From NCBI GenBank assembly GCA_963969495.1, contig OZ018319.1, positions 209,086,247 through 209,150,246 on the forward strand: DNA of 64,000 nucleotides, read 5' to 3'. The translations under genes and the position numbers were made by a program. Shown here in pieces: positions 1-10,379 of the stretch. The stretch's first letter is position 1. The number at the start of each line of letters is the position of its first letter. Under the pieces are notes generated by a model. The model saw only the letters and a list, made by a program, of their open reading frames with translations, did no database searches and was not told the origin of the DNA. This DNA is from Ceratothoa steindachneri. Taxonomy: Eukaryota; Arthropoda; Malacostraca; Isopoda; Cymothoidae.

Positions 1-293
1 AGCCTACAAATTCAAATGATTCCCTACATTTTTTCTTACTACATGATAAATCCGTTAAAATATCGGTTATTTTTTCCCTCTTTCTCCGAGCCTATAGAAC
101 GTGCGACCCAATCTTCCTTCAGGATGAAATTAACCACTTTATTTGCAATTTCAAGGCACTAAAATATCCAATTAACCTCATAAATAGATGCCTTTCCAAA
201 GCCCGAAAAAACTTCTATTCACCCTCCACATCACGAAGGGATGATGCAAAAAATGTATTAGTTTCCCATATGCTCCAACCTTGGCTCCTCTAA
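1..293 (+). pseudogene. Penelope-like reverse transcriptase fragment
   Basis: The plus strand encodes the downstream part of a Penelope-like element (PLE) reverse transcriptase. From about position 48 it reads KSVKISVIFSLFLRAYRTCD, followed by INHFICNFKALKYPINLI and a KARKNFYSP stretch. This is the block that follows the LPFLDVLI and KPT motifs in PLE polymerases. A one-base slip near position 45 separates it from a short KPTNS-like start, and a stop ends it at about 293. The fragment is cut by the window edge on one side and by a pogo relic on the other. The family assignment rests on similarity to the other PLE copies in this window and on known PLE motif order. It is non-functional. Confidence 0.7.
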
Positions 294-419
294 AATCAAA
301 TGCAAACGGAAATAACATAAATATTACATTTAAATATTCCAATACCATTCGAAAATCCCTGAACTAGACTGCGCCCAATCAATCTCGATGCTGGAAGCAA
401 GGTTTGAGCTGCTAGCGCC

Positions 420-665
420 TTGGGTGGCAGGGTCAGCAGTTCTAAGGCCTGGAATGGCAGGGCCAGCAGTGCTAGGGGCCGTGATGGCAGGGTCAGCAGT
501 ACTAGGGCCTGGAGTGGCATGGTCAGCAGTGCTAGGGCCACTGATGGCAGGGTCAGCAATGCTATGGCCCTCGAAAGCCGGGTCAGCACTGCTAGGGCGC
601 GGCATGGCAGGGTCAGCAGTGCTAGGGCCTTGAGGGGCAGGGTCAGTATTGCTAGGGCCTGGGGC
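420..665 (-). repeat. 30-bp minisatellite, coding phase of a pogo-type transposase tail
   Basis: About eight imperfect copies of a 30-bp unit containing GGCAGGGTCAGCAGTGCTAG. Because 30 is a multiple of three, all frames stay open. On the minus strand the unit reads GPSTADPAxx, a Ser/Pro/Thr/Ala-rich decapeptide. It lies just downstream of the pogo-type transposase relic on the same strand, so it was probably the low-complexity tail of that protein. A frame change and stops near 735-806 now separate the two. Confidence 0.8.
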
Positions 666-805
666 GGAAGAGTCACTGAAGGTGCCAGGGTCCCCATAGG
701 AGCAGGTCCTCATCAGCAAGGGACAGGTCATCATCTGGATGCATGGGAGACGGATCAGAATAGTCTATTTCTTAGTTATTGCCTTCTGGTAGTCCTTCCT
801 CTCCA

Positions 806-1815
806 TCAGAAGAAGTTGGAGGAACTTCTAAGGCAAAATTCACAGGTGGTGCCGGTCAATTTGTTACCTGATCCTACAAACGCATCATCTGGGAGGATGT
901 TGCGATTGATAGGCCAGATACCAGTCGACCTGAAACCACTGAGAATGTTGGAGGGGGTACTGCCTTTATTCCAAGCCTCAGAGACAAACTCTGGCAACTG
1001 GTGCACTTTTCTGTGTTCGTGAGGGTGCATGAGAAAGTGGTCGTTCAGTAGGCCAGGCAGAAACATCTTGAAGGGACCAAACACACTCACATCCAATAGC
1101 TGAAGTTTGTCTGTCCTATGCGGAGGTAAAGTAACAATCACGATACCATGCTTGATTGCAAACTCCACAACATGAATGTTCATGTGACATTCAGCATTGT
1201 CCATAATAAGAAGAATCTTGTTCTCTACAGAAGAACCAGACTTCTCATGAAGATGCTGAAGTGTCTGCACGAAGCATTCACCCTTCATCCAGCCATTAGG
1301 ATGCAATATGCCTTTGGAACCTAAGATCGTGTTCCTCATGAAAGCTGTGTTTTATCTGCATCTGGGAATTATAAACACTGGAGGTATGGACTGCCCCACA
1401 GCATTTATAAAACCCACAAACGTCATGATTTCACCTCTTTTCAGAGTTACCTGCGTGGCTAATGGCTGACACCTAGCACACACAACCTTAATAGGCTTCA
1501 TAACTGTGGACAAAGAAGTCTCATCCAAATTGTATATCCGGTCCGGAGTGAATTCGTACTTCTCCATAACTAATGTGTAAGTCTTAAAGAATGTTTCCAC
1601 ATTAACTTTGTTGAGGTCACAATCCTGGCAATTGACATGCCTTCCGGAGCCTTCAACACAAGGTTTGGATTACGGTCCATGAACGAGTAGTACTAGTCTC
1701 GCGTTGCCATTCTGTCCTATTCCTAGGCATCAGGAATGGTCTGGCTCCCACAAACTTTGGCATACAGGTATACCATCCTTCGCTCTTCGTTACTGGGCAA
1801 GCCATAGAACATTTT
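806..1815 (-). pseudogene. pogo/Tigger-type DDE transposase relic
   Basis: The minus strand carries a DDE_1 (pogo, Tigger and Jerky) transposase broken by frameshifts. From upstream to downstream I read RRMVYLYAKVCGSQTIPDAW (about 1785-1725), then FFKTYTLVMEKYEFTPDRIY with the first catalytic region NLDETSLSTV (about 1520), RGEIMTFVGFINAVGQSIPP, the second region LLIMDNAECHMN (about 1190), and the third, LPPHRTDKLQLLDVSVFGPF (about 1110). The tail is WNKGSTPSNILSGFRSTGIW. The catalytic Asp residues appear to be present, but the protein is split at 1340-1352, 1600 and 1723 and lacks the N-terminal DNA-binding half. It is flanked by Penelope-like fragments on both sides. The pogo assignment is firm; the subfamily is not resolved. 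Confidence 0.85.
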
Positions 1816-1825
1816 AGTAGCTTGG

Positions 1826-2335
1826 ATGGTATATTCAGACCACTTTAATAAGAGAATGAAAGAACATTTAGCTGATATCAGAAAGTGGAGGAATTCGTTA
1901 GGTCTCTTTACGCACATGCAAACGCCCGACTATAGAATTGGATTAAACCATGCCAAATTCATTAATAAATCAAAGAATTATATTGAGAGGAGAATTGCAG
2001 TATCCATCATGATTAACAAAGTTGAAAATTTCAATTTCCCCCTAGGGCAATGCAAATTTAACAAATAAATAATGAATAGAGTCGCCAATTGTATCTATAA
2101 GCCCCCGAATGCAATGATTCTTGGAGATTAGCAACTCTCTAGATTGTTTGCGCCCCCATTTCATTTTGTTTAGCTTGTCGTTCACGCCAGATTTACTCGT
2201 ATATATATATTTTCCAAATTGTTTCCTGCTGTTTCCTTGTCTAGTGTCTTCATTATTAGTTGAAAATGGCCTGTTGCCGAAACTAGTCCGATAGTTATAA
2301 ATAAAATCTTGATTCAAATATTGTGGATTATCTTC

Positions 2336-2340
<5 letters not shown>
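1826..2340 (+). pseudogene. Penelope-like endonuclease C-terminus and 3' end
   Basis: The reading frame KRMKEHLADIRKWRNSLGLF to VENFNFPLGQCKFNK resembles the end of a PLE GIY-YIG endonuclease: basic KR..EH, a short His-containing loop, and a final ERR..ES/AVSI region. The 3' untranslated part follows, with a hammerhead-like motif at 2260-2286, and ends in ATTATCTTCC directly against a (CA)n(TA)n array. The reverse-transcriptase half is missing; the pogo relic lies there instead. The assignment to PLE is supported by the hammerhead-like 3' end, which other PLE copies here share. Confidence 0.6.
2260..2286 (+). ncRNA. hammerhead-like motif of a Penelope-like element
   Basis: TTGAAAA, then a short GGC/GCC stem with a CTGTT loop, then CGAAAC. 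This matches the hammerhead core layout (CUGANGA, stem II, GAAA) with two mismatches in the first box. PLE terminal repeats are known to carry hammerhead motifs. This copy is probably inactive. Confidence 0.4.

Positions 2341-2404
<64 letters not shown>
2338..2404. repeat. (CA)n(TA)n microsatellite
   Basis: A short CA run followed by about 28 TA units. It sits between the 3' end of a Penelope-like element and the 5' part of a mariner copy, so it replaces the boundary of both. Confidence 0.97.
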
Positions 2405-2406
<2 letters not shown>

Positions 2407-3609
2407 CTATGGAAATTTCAAGCATGGAAAGATTAACAATCGAACAACAAGTAAAAGTTATCGAAACCTATTACGAAAATGGACGTTCAAACAGAAACGC
2501 CTTACGGGCAATTCGCGATTTTTTGGTCAACATAATCGACCAACCGAGAGTGAAATTGGGAAAATTGTTCGTAAATTCAAACAAACGGAGTCGGTGGAAG
2601 ATATGAAAACGCCATTGCGTGCTCGTTTACGCTGTTCAGCTGAAAATATTGCTGCAGTGCCCGAGAATGTGGCCGAAGATCCAGACACCTCAATTCGTCA
2701 TCGCGCGCGGAATTGAACGCTTCTACAACAACGTTACATCGAATTTTGACAAAAGATTTGTCTCTACACGCTTGCAAAATCCAATTGACACAAGAACTGA
2801 AGACTGCTGACCATTCGAAGCGCCGTACTTTCGCCAATTTGGTGCACGAGCAAAGACAAGCCGACGATGATTTTTCACAAAAAATCATCTTTAGTGATGA
2901 AGCCCATTTTCATCTTGGTGGATTCGTTAATAAACAGAATTGTCGCAATTGGGCTGACGAAAATCCCAGGAAGATTGTTAAAAGCCACTGCATCCACAAA
3001 AGGTCACTGTCTGGTGTGCATTTTTTGCTAGCGGAATCATTGGGCCGTATTTCTTCGAAAATGATGCCGGAAATTCTGTTACAGTGACAGGCGAGCGATA
3101 CCATGCCATGATAACCAACTTTTTATGTCCTGAATTGAATTCTATGGATGTCGAAGATTTGTAGTTTCAACAGGACGGCGCCACGTGACACACATCCAAT
3201 GCAACAATGGCTTTATTGAATGAGAAGTTCCCAGGTCGCATCATCTCTCGAAACAGCGAGGTCAATTGGCCACCATGATCGTGTGACTTGATGCCTTTAG
3301 ATTTCTTCTTTTGTGGTCATCTCAAAAGTAAGGTGTATGCCAACAAGCCAACAACAATTTAACAACTAAAGGATGAGATAATAAGGCATGTTGGTGAGAT
3401 CGAGGAGCAACTATGCAGAGGCGTCATTAAAAACTTTGACCATCGAGTGGAGGTGTGCCGCCTAAGCCTTGGCGGACATTTAGGTGATATTATTTTTCAC
3501 ACATAATTGCCATGACTCACGTAACATGATCCAATAGTGAAATCAATAAATTTTCACCAATAACACTGTTTTATTTACTGCTAACTTCGATCCGTCTTAA
3601 TGGAACACC

Positions 3610-3613
<4 letters not shown>
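2405..3613 (+). pseudogene. DD41D mariner-like element, copy A1 (decayed)
   Basis: Tc1/mariner transposase, recognisable end to end but broken. The N-terminus reads MERLTIEQQVKVIETYYENG and RPTESEIGKIVRKFKQT (helix-turn-helix), then TLHRILTKDLSLHA, the first catalytic block IIFSDEAHFHLGGFVNKQNC (about 2890), FQQDGAT (about 3168) and PLDFFFCGHLKSKVY (about 3295). I count 41 residues between the second and third catalytic Asp, which fits the DD41D (VISITOR) group. There are frameshifts near 2517, 2710 and 3040 and stops within the second Asp block. The 3' TIR (TTAATGGAACACCC) meets a (TA)n array. The 5' TIR is missing, replaced by (TA)n. Confidence 0.9.

Positions 3614-3671
<58 letters not shown>
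3614..3671. repeat. (TA)n microsatellite
   Basis: About 29 TA units directly abutting the 3' TIR of mariner copy A1. Confidence 0.97.
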
Positions 3672-3674
<3 letters not shown>

Positions 3675-3990
3675 GTTCTTTTACACATGATTCTCTGTCG
3701 ATATAATCACCCAAGTGCATATGTATGTTTAATAATTAGTGTAATTTTCATTCATCTTGCTAGTGTAGTTTCGTTTCGGTCAAGACAGTAATAACATAGG
3801 AAATCGTTGCGATTCCACGCCATTTAGTCCGCAGGTGGAAAGCTTTCGAGAGAGACTTCAATACTGCATCGATATTCACGGCCGACATTTAATTATGTTA
3901 TTAATAAACTGAATTCCAATGGCATAAGGTGTACTTTTCTGTAATAAAATGTTCTTTTCTATATCTTGTATGTTTTATTTTTATTAGAAA
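3672..3990. other. no gene recognised
   Basis: AT-rich sequence between a mariner copy and an inverted repeat. I see no coding signal, RNA gene or clear element end. Confidence 0.5.
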
Positions 3991-4285
<295 letters not shown>

Positions 4286-4369
4286 TTATCTTTTTGAGTT
4301 CATCTTGTAGATGTTAAATTACTTCTCCTACGTTCATATCTTTTTTAAATGAAATGTGTTTGGTAAAAT

Positions 4370-5250
4370 CCAAACTTGACTTTAATTGAATTCCTTAACA
4401 AGAAACACCATAAAATGCAATTCACAATGGATATAGAAAATAATTGCTGCCTGTCTTATTTAGACATCAAGTTAATCCGCACCCCCACCGGATTATCAAC
4501 AAGTGTATTTTGCAAAGCCACTTTTACTGGCCTATCAACAAGCTTCTTTAGCTTTATTCCACTTTCTTTTAAAACTGATACTATTGACACCCTGCTATAT
4601 AGAATATTTAAAATATGCTCTAATTACAAACTATTACATGAAGAGATTTCTTCTCTTAAGGAATTTTGTCAAGACAACGGATTCCCAACCTTTTTTTTAT
4701 GGAAAACCACATAGGGAAATATCTTGATCATTTTCCTAATCCGACTGAAGATAAAGCCACCGTCCATAAACTCTTACACTTCTGGTCGGTACCCTTCTTT
4801 GGCCCACAAACATCAAAGATGACTGATGAAATACGCTCGATTATAAAAAAAAATTCTGCCCTTTTTGGACCGCAAAGTAATCACCCCAAACCACTATACA
4901 ATAGAATCGCTCTTTCGTTATAAAGCTCGCCTTCCTGATGCGTGTCGTTCATCTCTCGTATATAATTACTTGTGTCCATCGTGCGATGGACGAACTCTCC
5001 ATTCACGAATTAAACAGCACACCGGGAGGTCCTGCCGTACGGGTTTGCCCCTAGCCAAACCTGACTATTCTATCATCCGACTCCACGCCAATTCTTGCAA
5101 TTTACAAGTAAAACTCGAAGACTTTTCCATAGTTTCTACAGCTAATACCCTCTCTGATTTCCGAATCCTTGAATCCATATATATTTTAGATAGTAAACCC
5201 ACACTTAACGACCAAACTTCGTCTTTCGCATTGCATATTGTACGTTAAAT
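4370..5250 (+). pseudogene. Penelope-like element: RT thumb and GIY-YIG endonuclease
   Basis: The plus strand reads TLIEFLNKKHHKMQFTMDIE, then CCLSYLDIKLIRTPTGLSTS and FTGLSTSFFSFIPLSFKTDT. This corresponds to the PLE block with the LPFLDxxI motif and the FTG motif. It continues LLYRIFKICSNYKLLHEEIS and, after frameshifts, VPFFGPQTSKMTDEIRSIIK, NYLCPSCDGRTLHSRIKQHT and SDFRILESIYILDSKPTLND. The last two are the GIY-YIG endonuclease, but the short segment between CDG and RTLHSRI that normally holds the YVG motif is deleted. Breaks occur near 4690, 4800 and 4920. The polymerase core upstream of 4370 is absent. This copy is a different PLE subfamily from those at 21000-36000. Confidence 0.85.
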
Positions 5251-5504
5251 GTTTCCTTTAATTTACCACCTTCAAGTTAATTTGAATTAATGTTTCCCTT
5301 ACTTTACCGCTTTCATGTTAATTTGTATAATGTTGCCATTACCAATGCAATTCCATCAACTATAGTTGTAGTATCATGATTTATACAAAAACATGACATG
5401 TAAGGCCATTCTCCTTATGTTACCTATCCCATTTCAATTAGAATTACTTTGTATTACTTTGTATTAGAATTACTTTGTATTTATACTAAATATATTTCCA
5501 GTAC

Positions 5505-5534
5505 CCAGATGATGAGGCTGGCCCTCGAGACGTT
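5505..5534 (+). ncRNA. hammerhead-like motif in Penelope 3' region
   Basis: CAGATGA, then a stem II of TGAGG and CCCTC around a short loop, then GAGACG. It differs from the hammerhead core by U to A in the first box and by GAGA in place of GAAA. It lies 255 bases downstream of the Penelope reading frame on the same strand, the expected place for such a motif. Confidence 0.4.
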
Positions 5535-5636
5535 GGTTAAAATTAAATGAAGAGAGAAAAGACATTTCTTTTCTGCTGTCCTGGTTCTCTTATACATATT
5601 GAAACGCCGGACTATAAAAAACGGATCACTTGAATC

Positions 5637-5780
<144 letters not shown>

Positions 5781-5954
5781 GGTGGTCCAAAAAATGGAGG
5801 TAAAATTTCAAAGTGCACTGATCCTTTCTCCACACCACTGCTTTTTTTCGTGTTACATTCCTTTCTTTGTTTACGAAATTTCACAATAATACAATGATAT
5901 TTAGAGGTCGCCCCAATTTTAATCTTTTCTTTTTTCTTCTTATTTTCAGGTTAT

Positions 5955-8092
5955 GGCAATCAGTACTCATTCGAGCCCCGTGTATTGGCTTCTCGGAAAG
6001 CCTGTTGATTCCTTGTCATGTGACCGTATTCTAAGTAAGCGGGATATGATGTCGCTGTACTTGTTCCATCACGTCGTGGAAAATAAGACCATTTGGAAAG
6101 GCCTGAAATTAACATGTGACGAGGTCTTCACCATTTGGGAGAGGGCCAGGATCATGACACAGCAGGTGGATGCTTGTGTCAGGAAACTTCGAGGAAACAC
6201 GACGAATACCAAGCACTCAAGAAACACCGGAGTCGTGGGCGAGAGTCCGACTGTGTCAAGGATAAGATGTTCCTGGATGACCTTCAGGATCTATTCGAGG
6301 CTGCCACAAGCAATGCCCTCCAGCCTATTACCAACTAACAAGACAAGGAGTTCCTCAAGATGCAGCGTGATGACATCTTCCCGTGCAGCATTGCAGGGAT
6401 CGGCGCGAAGAAATCTGGAGTCGAGGCCAGGCATGGGAAGAGAAAGCAACAAGAAGCTGCTCTCAAGCGAAGATACGACGAACGAGAGGCCAAAGTTAAA
6501 GGGGTCGGTGCTGCATTCAGTACAGGCTTAACATCGTCAGAGGAGTCACATGCTGAAGACGACTACCGACCTTCAACTTAATCCTGTACATCTGGTCCTC
6601 TCACGAAAAGGTCCAAGAACATCTTCAAATCTCCTGAAGTTGTCGGCGCCTTGGATCGAGTCAATCTCCAAGATTGTGGTGAGGCGTTCGTCACTGGCGC
6701 TGTTGCACAGATCCTGGTCGACGATATTTCTGATCTGACGTTGTCCCGAAGTTTGATACGGCGGTCGCGTCATTACTCACGCCAAATCCAAGACGAAAAA
6801 GCACAAAGGAACATTCAAACAACTGGTCTTCTTCTCCTGTATTGGGACGGGAAATGGGAGGGAAGCCAGTAAAGAGAGTTGCAATTCTGAAAACTGGTAG
6901 CGGATTGGAGAAGTTGATGTGTATTCCAAATGCTGCCAGAAGTACTGGAGAAGCTCAGGCCATAGCCTGTCTGGAATTGCTCGAACCTTGGAAGATTCGC
7001 GACGAAGTAGTTAGATTAGTCTTCTATACAACTGCAAGCAACGCTGGCCTCTACAATGGCGTATGCGTCCGGATTGATGAAGGTCTTGGAAGGGAGTTGG
7101 CGATGTTGGCGTGCAGCCATCATGTGTTGAAGAGATTGTTATCTCTGACGTTTTTCGAGTCATCTTTGGGCACACTGGAGGTCCAGAAGTCGCCATTTTC
7201 AAGCGTTTCCAGATGGAGTGGCTGACCATCAACCTGCGAGAGTACAAAGTGGCTTAGGATACCCTCTTCGAAGGATATCTGAAGAATCTCTGGTTCCAGA
7301 TGAAAGATTATCTAGCATCTGCCCTGGCTGATCCAACTAAGTGTTCGCGCGATGACTACTTCGAGTTCTTGCAGCTCGCAGCCATTTTCTTGGATGGGGC
7401 GCAATGATTCAACCATCGTTTCGTACCTTTGGTGTCATCCACCACGCGAGGTGGATAGCATAGGGCATTTACTGCCTCAAGATGTTCCTCTTCCGACACC
7501 AGCTCAAGACAACGAAACAAGAGGAGCGGGATGTGTCTGGCATGGCGCTGTTCATTGCCTTATTATAAGTCCGATTTTGGCTCGAAGCTCCTCTGTTATC
7601 CCACGCCTCTTACAACGACACCATGATTTTGACTGAACTCCAGGAGTACTCAAACCAGATTAACGTCAGTGTAACCTCGAGCAATGCCATCCATGGCATC
7701 TCTGGTATTTGGCGAAAGACTTGGTCGGCATTTCCCTATTGGACAACCAGGTCCCCCAAAAGATGAGGGCCGACTGCGTGACTCGGATGAAGACAGAAAA
7801 TCGCATCGTGATTTCGACGTCCTGAAGAAAGGAGGAGCCCAGGTAGCGAAGCAGGGCTTCCTGCAGATAGATCCTTTGACTTGGAAGGATGACAAGCTGT
7901 AAGAGGACTTTCAGGCCAGAGCCAAAGGCCTGAGAGTGGTGAACGATGCAACTGAACGAGGGGTGGTATTGACAGAGGCGTACAATGCGACGCTGACGAA
8001 AGATGACGATCAGAAGCAATTCATCTTCCGGTTCATTCACGAACCCCGAAAGGCAATTCCGACACCCTCAAAGACCAACCTAGCGAAGTAAA
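5955..8092 (+). pseudogene. decayed transposase-like gene, family not named
   Basis: A long run of coding fragments on the plus strand, in order and in changing frames. MAISTHSSPVYWLLGKPVDS (5956) leads into LSKRDMMSLYLFHHVVENKT. Next come KMQRDDIFPCSIAGIGAKKS, VGALDRVNLQDCGEAFVTGA and LTLSRSLIRRSRHYSRQIQD. Then follow LLYWDGKWEG, STGEAQAIACLELLEPW, LVFYTTASNAGLYNGVCVRI and LAMLACSHHVLKRLLSLTFF. The tail reads EDFQARAKGLRVVNDATERG. This pattern (WDGK, TASNTG, CRHH-like, VVND.ERGV) is one I associate with a repeated transposase-like family in invertebrates, but I cannot name the superfamily. At least six frameshifts or stops make it non-functional. Candidate ends are TAGGGTGGTCC at 5780 and GGGCTACCCCTA at about 8104-8115, only roughly complementary. 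Confidence 0.65.
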
Positions 8093-8373
8093 AGCGAAAA
8101 GTGGGGCTACCCCTAAATGATGAGATATAGAGACGAAATTTTACGTATAATTAATTCCTTTTCGTGAAGTGTACTTTAATTAGCCCTTTGGCGAGAAAGA
8201 AATATCATTTTCAGTTTTTACTAGCTTATATATACCCTTATTATATTATTTTCTCTTGTAATTATCCTTGAGAATGAACTGAATAAAGTTCGAAAGAACT
8301 TGGAAGCACCTTTTCATTTTTCCTGCGGGACATTGCATTCATTGCGAATCTCACATGCTACTTTGTGAGTTAA

Positions 8374-8376
<3 letters not shown>
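8093..8376. other. no gene recognised
   Basis: AT-rich spacer after the decayed transposase. Apart from the possible right end of that element near 8104-8115, I see nothing. Confidence 0.4.

Positions 8377-8457
<81 letters not shown>
8377..8457. repeat. (TA)n microsatellite
   Basis: About 40 TA units directly preceding the tRNA-derived cassette. Confidence 0.97.
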
Positions 8458-8459
<2 letters not shown>

Positions 8460-8693
8460 CCAGCTAACGGCAAGAAACAGAAAAACAGGACCACGCATAG
8501 CCGAGTAGTCTAAGGGACGGTTTAATATAAATCAAAGCGGTTGCTCGGTGCCTCAGTGTGCACGGTTCGAATCCTACCCCTGTAAGGAATTTTTGCTAAA
8601 TAGGAAATAACATTTCCAAAGAAAACTTATCCTGTTTTTCTGTTTCTTCCGGTTTGCTGGATTCATTTCATCCTTCTTTCTCGTTCATGAAAG

Positions 8694-8696
<3 letters not shown>
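8458..8696 (+). mobile_element. tRNA-derived SINE-like cassette bounded by inverted repeats
   Basis: A pol III type promoter is visible: A-box-like TAGCCGAGTAGTCTAAGG (about 8499) and B-box GGTTCGAATCC (about 8565). The long segment between them suits a type II (Leu/Ser) tRNA origin. The cassette is framed by inverted repeats of about 34 bp, left 8458-8493 and right 8630-8664, sharing GAAACAGAAAAACAGGA. A tail with CATTTCATCCTTCTTTCTCG then meets a (TA)n array. A related copy at 44945-45150 shares the tRNA part and tail but not the left inverted repeat. It does not fold as a functional tRNA. The combination of tRNA promoter, TIR-like ends and TA tail is unusual. Confidence 0.75.

Positions 8697-8738
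<42 letters not shown>
8697..8738. repeat. (TA)n microsatellite
   Basis: About 21 TA units following the 3' tail of the tRNA-derived cassette. Confidence 0.97.
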
Positions 8739-8742
<4 letters not shown>

Positions 8743-10280
8743 GAAAGAGAGAATTTCTGGTTGCATCCCTCAGACTTGGCGTGATGGAAGCTCCCTGCCC
8801 AGTTGGGTATATCATACTTTTCAATCAAATTTCCATTTGGTTAATCATATTTGTTTGTAAAAAATATTTCTAAGACAAATATATTTTATACATTTTTTCC
8901 CAAAATCGCGTTGTCTTGTTTAAAAATATCTCTGTTCAATGTTGAAATACCGACTTTCAGTTGAACACTTCATATTTTGAACTGTTTGTCACACGATACT
9001 TGTTTTCCTACTAAAACCTAGAGTATTAACTTTGCTCAATATTCTACTTTCAATCACATTAACAATATCGATGCTTCCAAGCAATTATGCCAATGAGCAT
9101 ATTGGGAGTCGCCAGCTAAAATAGTTAACTCATTCTCAACATTTCAGCACGTGTGTTATCTTCTTAAAGCAATCAAGTCCACAGACTTGATTGTGCACTT
9201 CTAAACCAAGCCAGGTTGCTCGCTATTGCTCATAATATCTTGCTGTTAGAGATGAGAGAGCGCGAAGTGAAGAGGAGGTATAAATGAGGCTCGAGGTTCC
9301 CGTGAAGGCTTCAACCTTTGCTTTAAAATGTACTACGAGCAGAATGCTCAAGTCAAAGCCATCATTTCTACTGTAGTGATAAGCGGGGTTATCACGCACA
9401 TCCTGAAAATATCTTGATCTGATTTCTTTAGAGTGACGGAGGCTGGAGAGATTCTGCTGTGAGCCCAAATGAAGCTTAATAAGCCCCCCCCCCCCAAGTC
9501 AATCTGCAAGCCTCTTCGCTTGAGGAGCTTTTCACCTGTGAAGCCTAAAAATATATGAGCCAGTTTTCACCTACAACATGGTCAGATAAATACAAGCACT
9601 CACTAAACAATATTCTCTGGTTATTTAGGGAGGGTATTTGGATTGTTTACATAGTTTCATTTTTATAGTTAGCTTAGTGTGTTTGGAAATTAAATCAATT
9701 GTTGTTTGGCTTATCTAATTTATTTACCTAACTCCCCCAACCTGGTATAGATAAAGACCACTACCTAGCAAGGATAGTCAATCGGTCACAAAATTGGCCA
9801 TGACAACTACGCCCGAACAATGGTTATTTACCTTCGCTTGATCGATCATTTTCTCTCTTGCGCAATCCTGACGATACACTACTCAGACCTTCCAATTTCC
9901 CTCAGTCTGAGGGGTTGAAATAATTGAACAACGCTGGCAACTTCACTCATTTGCGCCCACAATGTAGTGAAGGGTGAAATGTGAATAGTGTTGTTGTAGC
10001 TACATATATTACTCGAGGACTTATGCTTAGGCTAAGGACCCGTTTATTAATAATGAATAGTAAATGATTAGAATGACCTCTAAGTTGGGTTATTTTGTTA
10101 TGGTATAAATAAACTACACCCATCTATCAGGTAGAGATAGATAAATTCATTGACATTGTGTTTGGGTGATATTAGGAGGGTTGAGATGAATTTGGCTTGG
10201 CCATCAGGGTTAGATGAAAACTTTTATACAATATATTTTATATAAGTTGAATAAGGCATCAAAAGTGTGGCTAAAGAATG
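8739..10280. other. no gene recognised
   Basis: AT-rich sequence. A minus-strand open frame at 9223-9468 has no recognisable motif. A poly-C run lies at about 9485-9494. I see no element ends or RNA genes. Confidence 0.5.
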
Positions 10281-10289
10281 ATAGAAAAT

Positions 10290-10375
10290 CACCAAACTTC
10301 ACCAGAATTCAAACCAGCCACGCTCGCCTTCGTACGCGTCAGGTCGCTGGTTCGAATCTCAGGGGAGGCTGACAC
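10290..10375. repeat. head-to-head pair of tRNA B-box-like sequences
   Basis: GCTGGTTCGAATCTC at about 10349 on the plus strand is mirrored by GAATTCAAACCAGC at about 10307, which is the same motif on the minus strand. The two are separated by about 28 bases. It looks like two truncated tRNA-derived SINEs joined at their promoter halves. No matching A-box is clear on either side. Confidence 0.4.
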
Positions 10376-10379
10376 TTTT

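Noticed and set aside
2309..2450. Open frames made of YIYIYI in (TA)n arrays (also at 3600, 4041, 5599, 21693, 29948, 31184, 32537, 45116 and 53575)
   Set aside because: They are simple translations of TA repeats; none continues into a recognisable protein on both sides except by chance.
9223..9468. 81-codon minus-strand protein
   Set aside because: No recognisable motif, no flanking structure and ordinary length for a chance frame.
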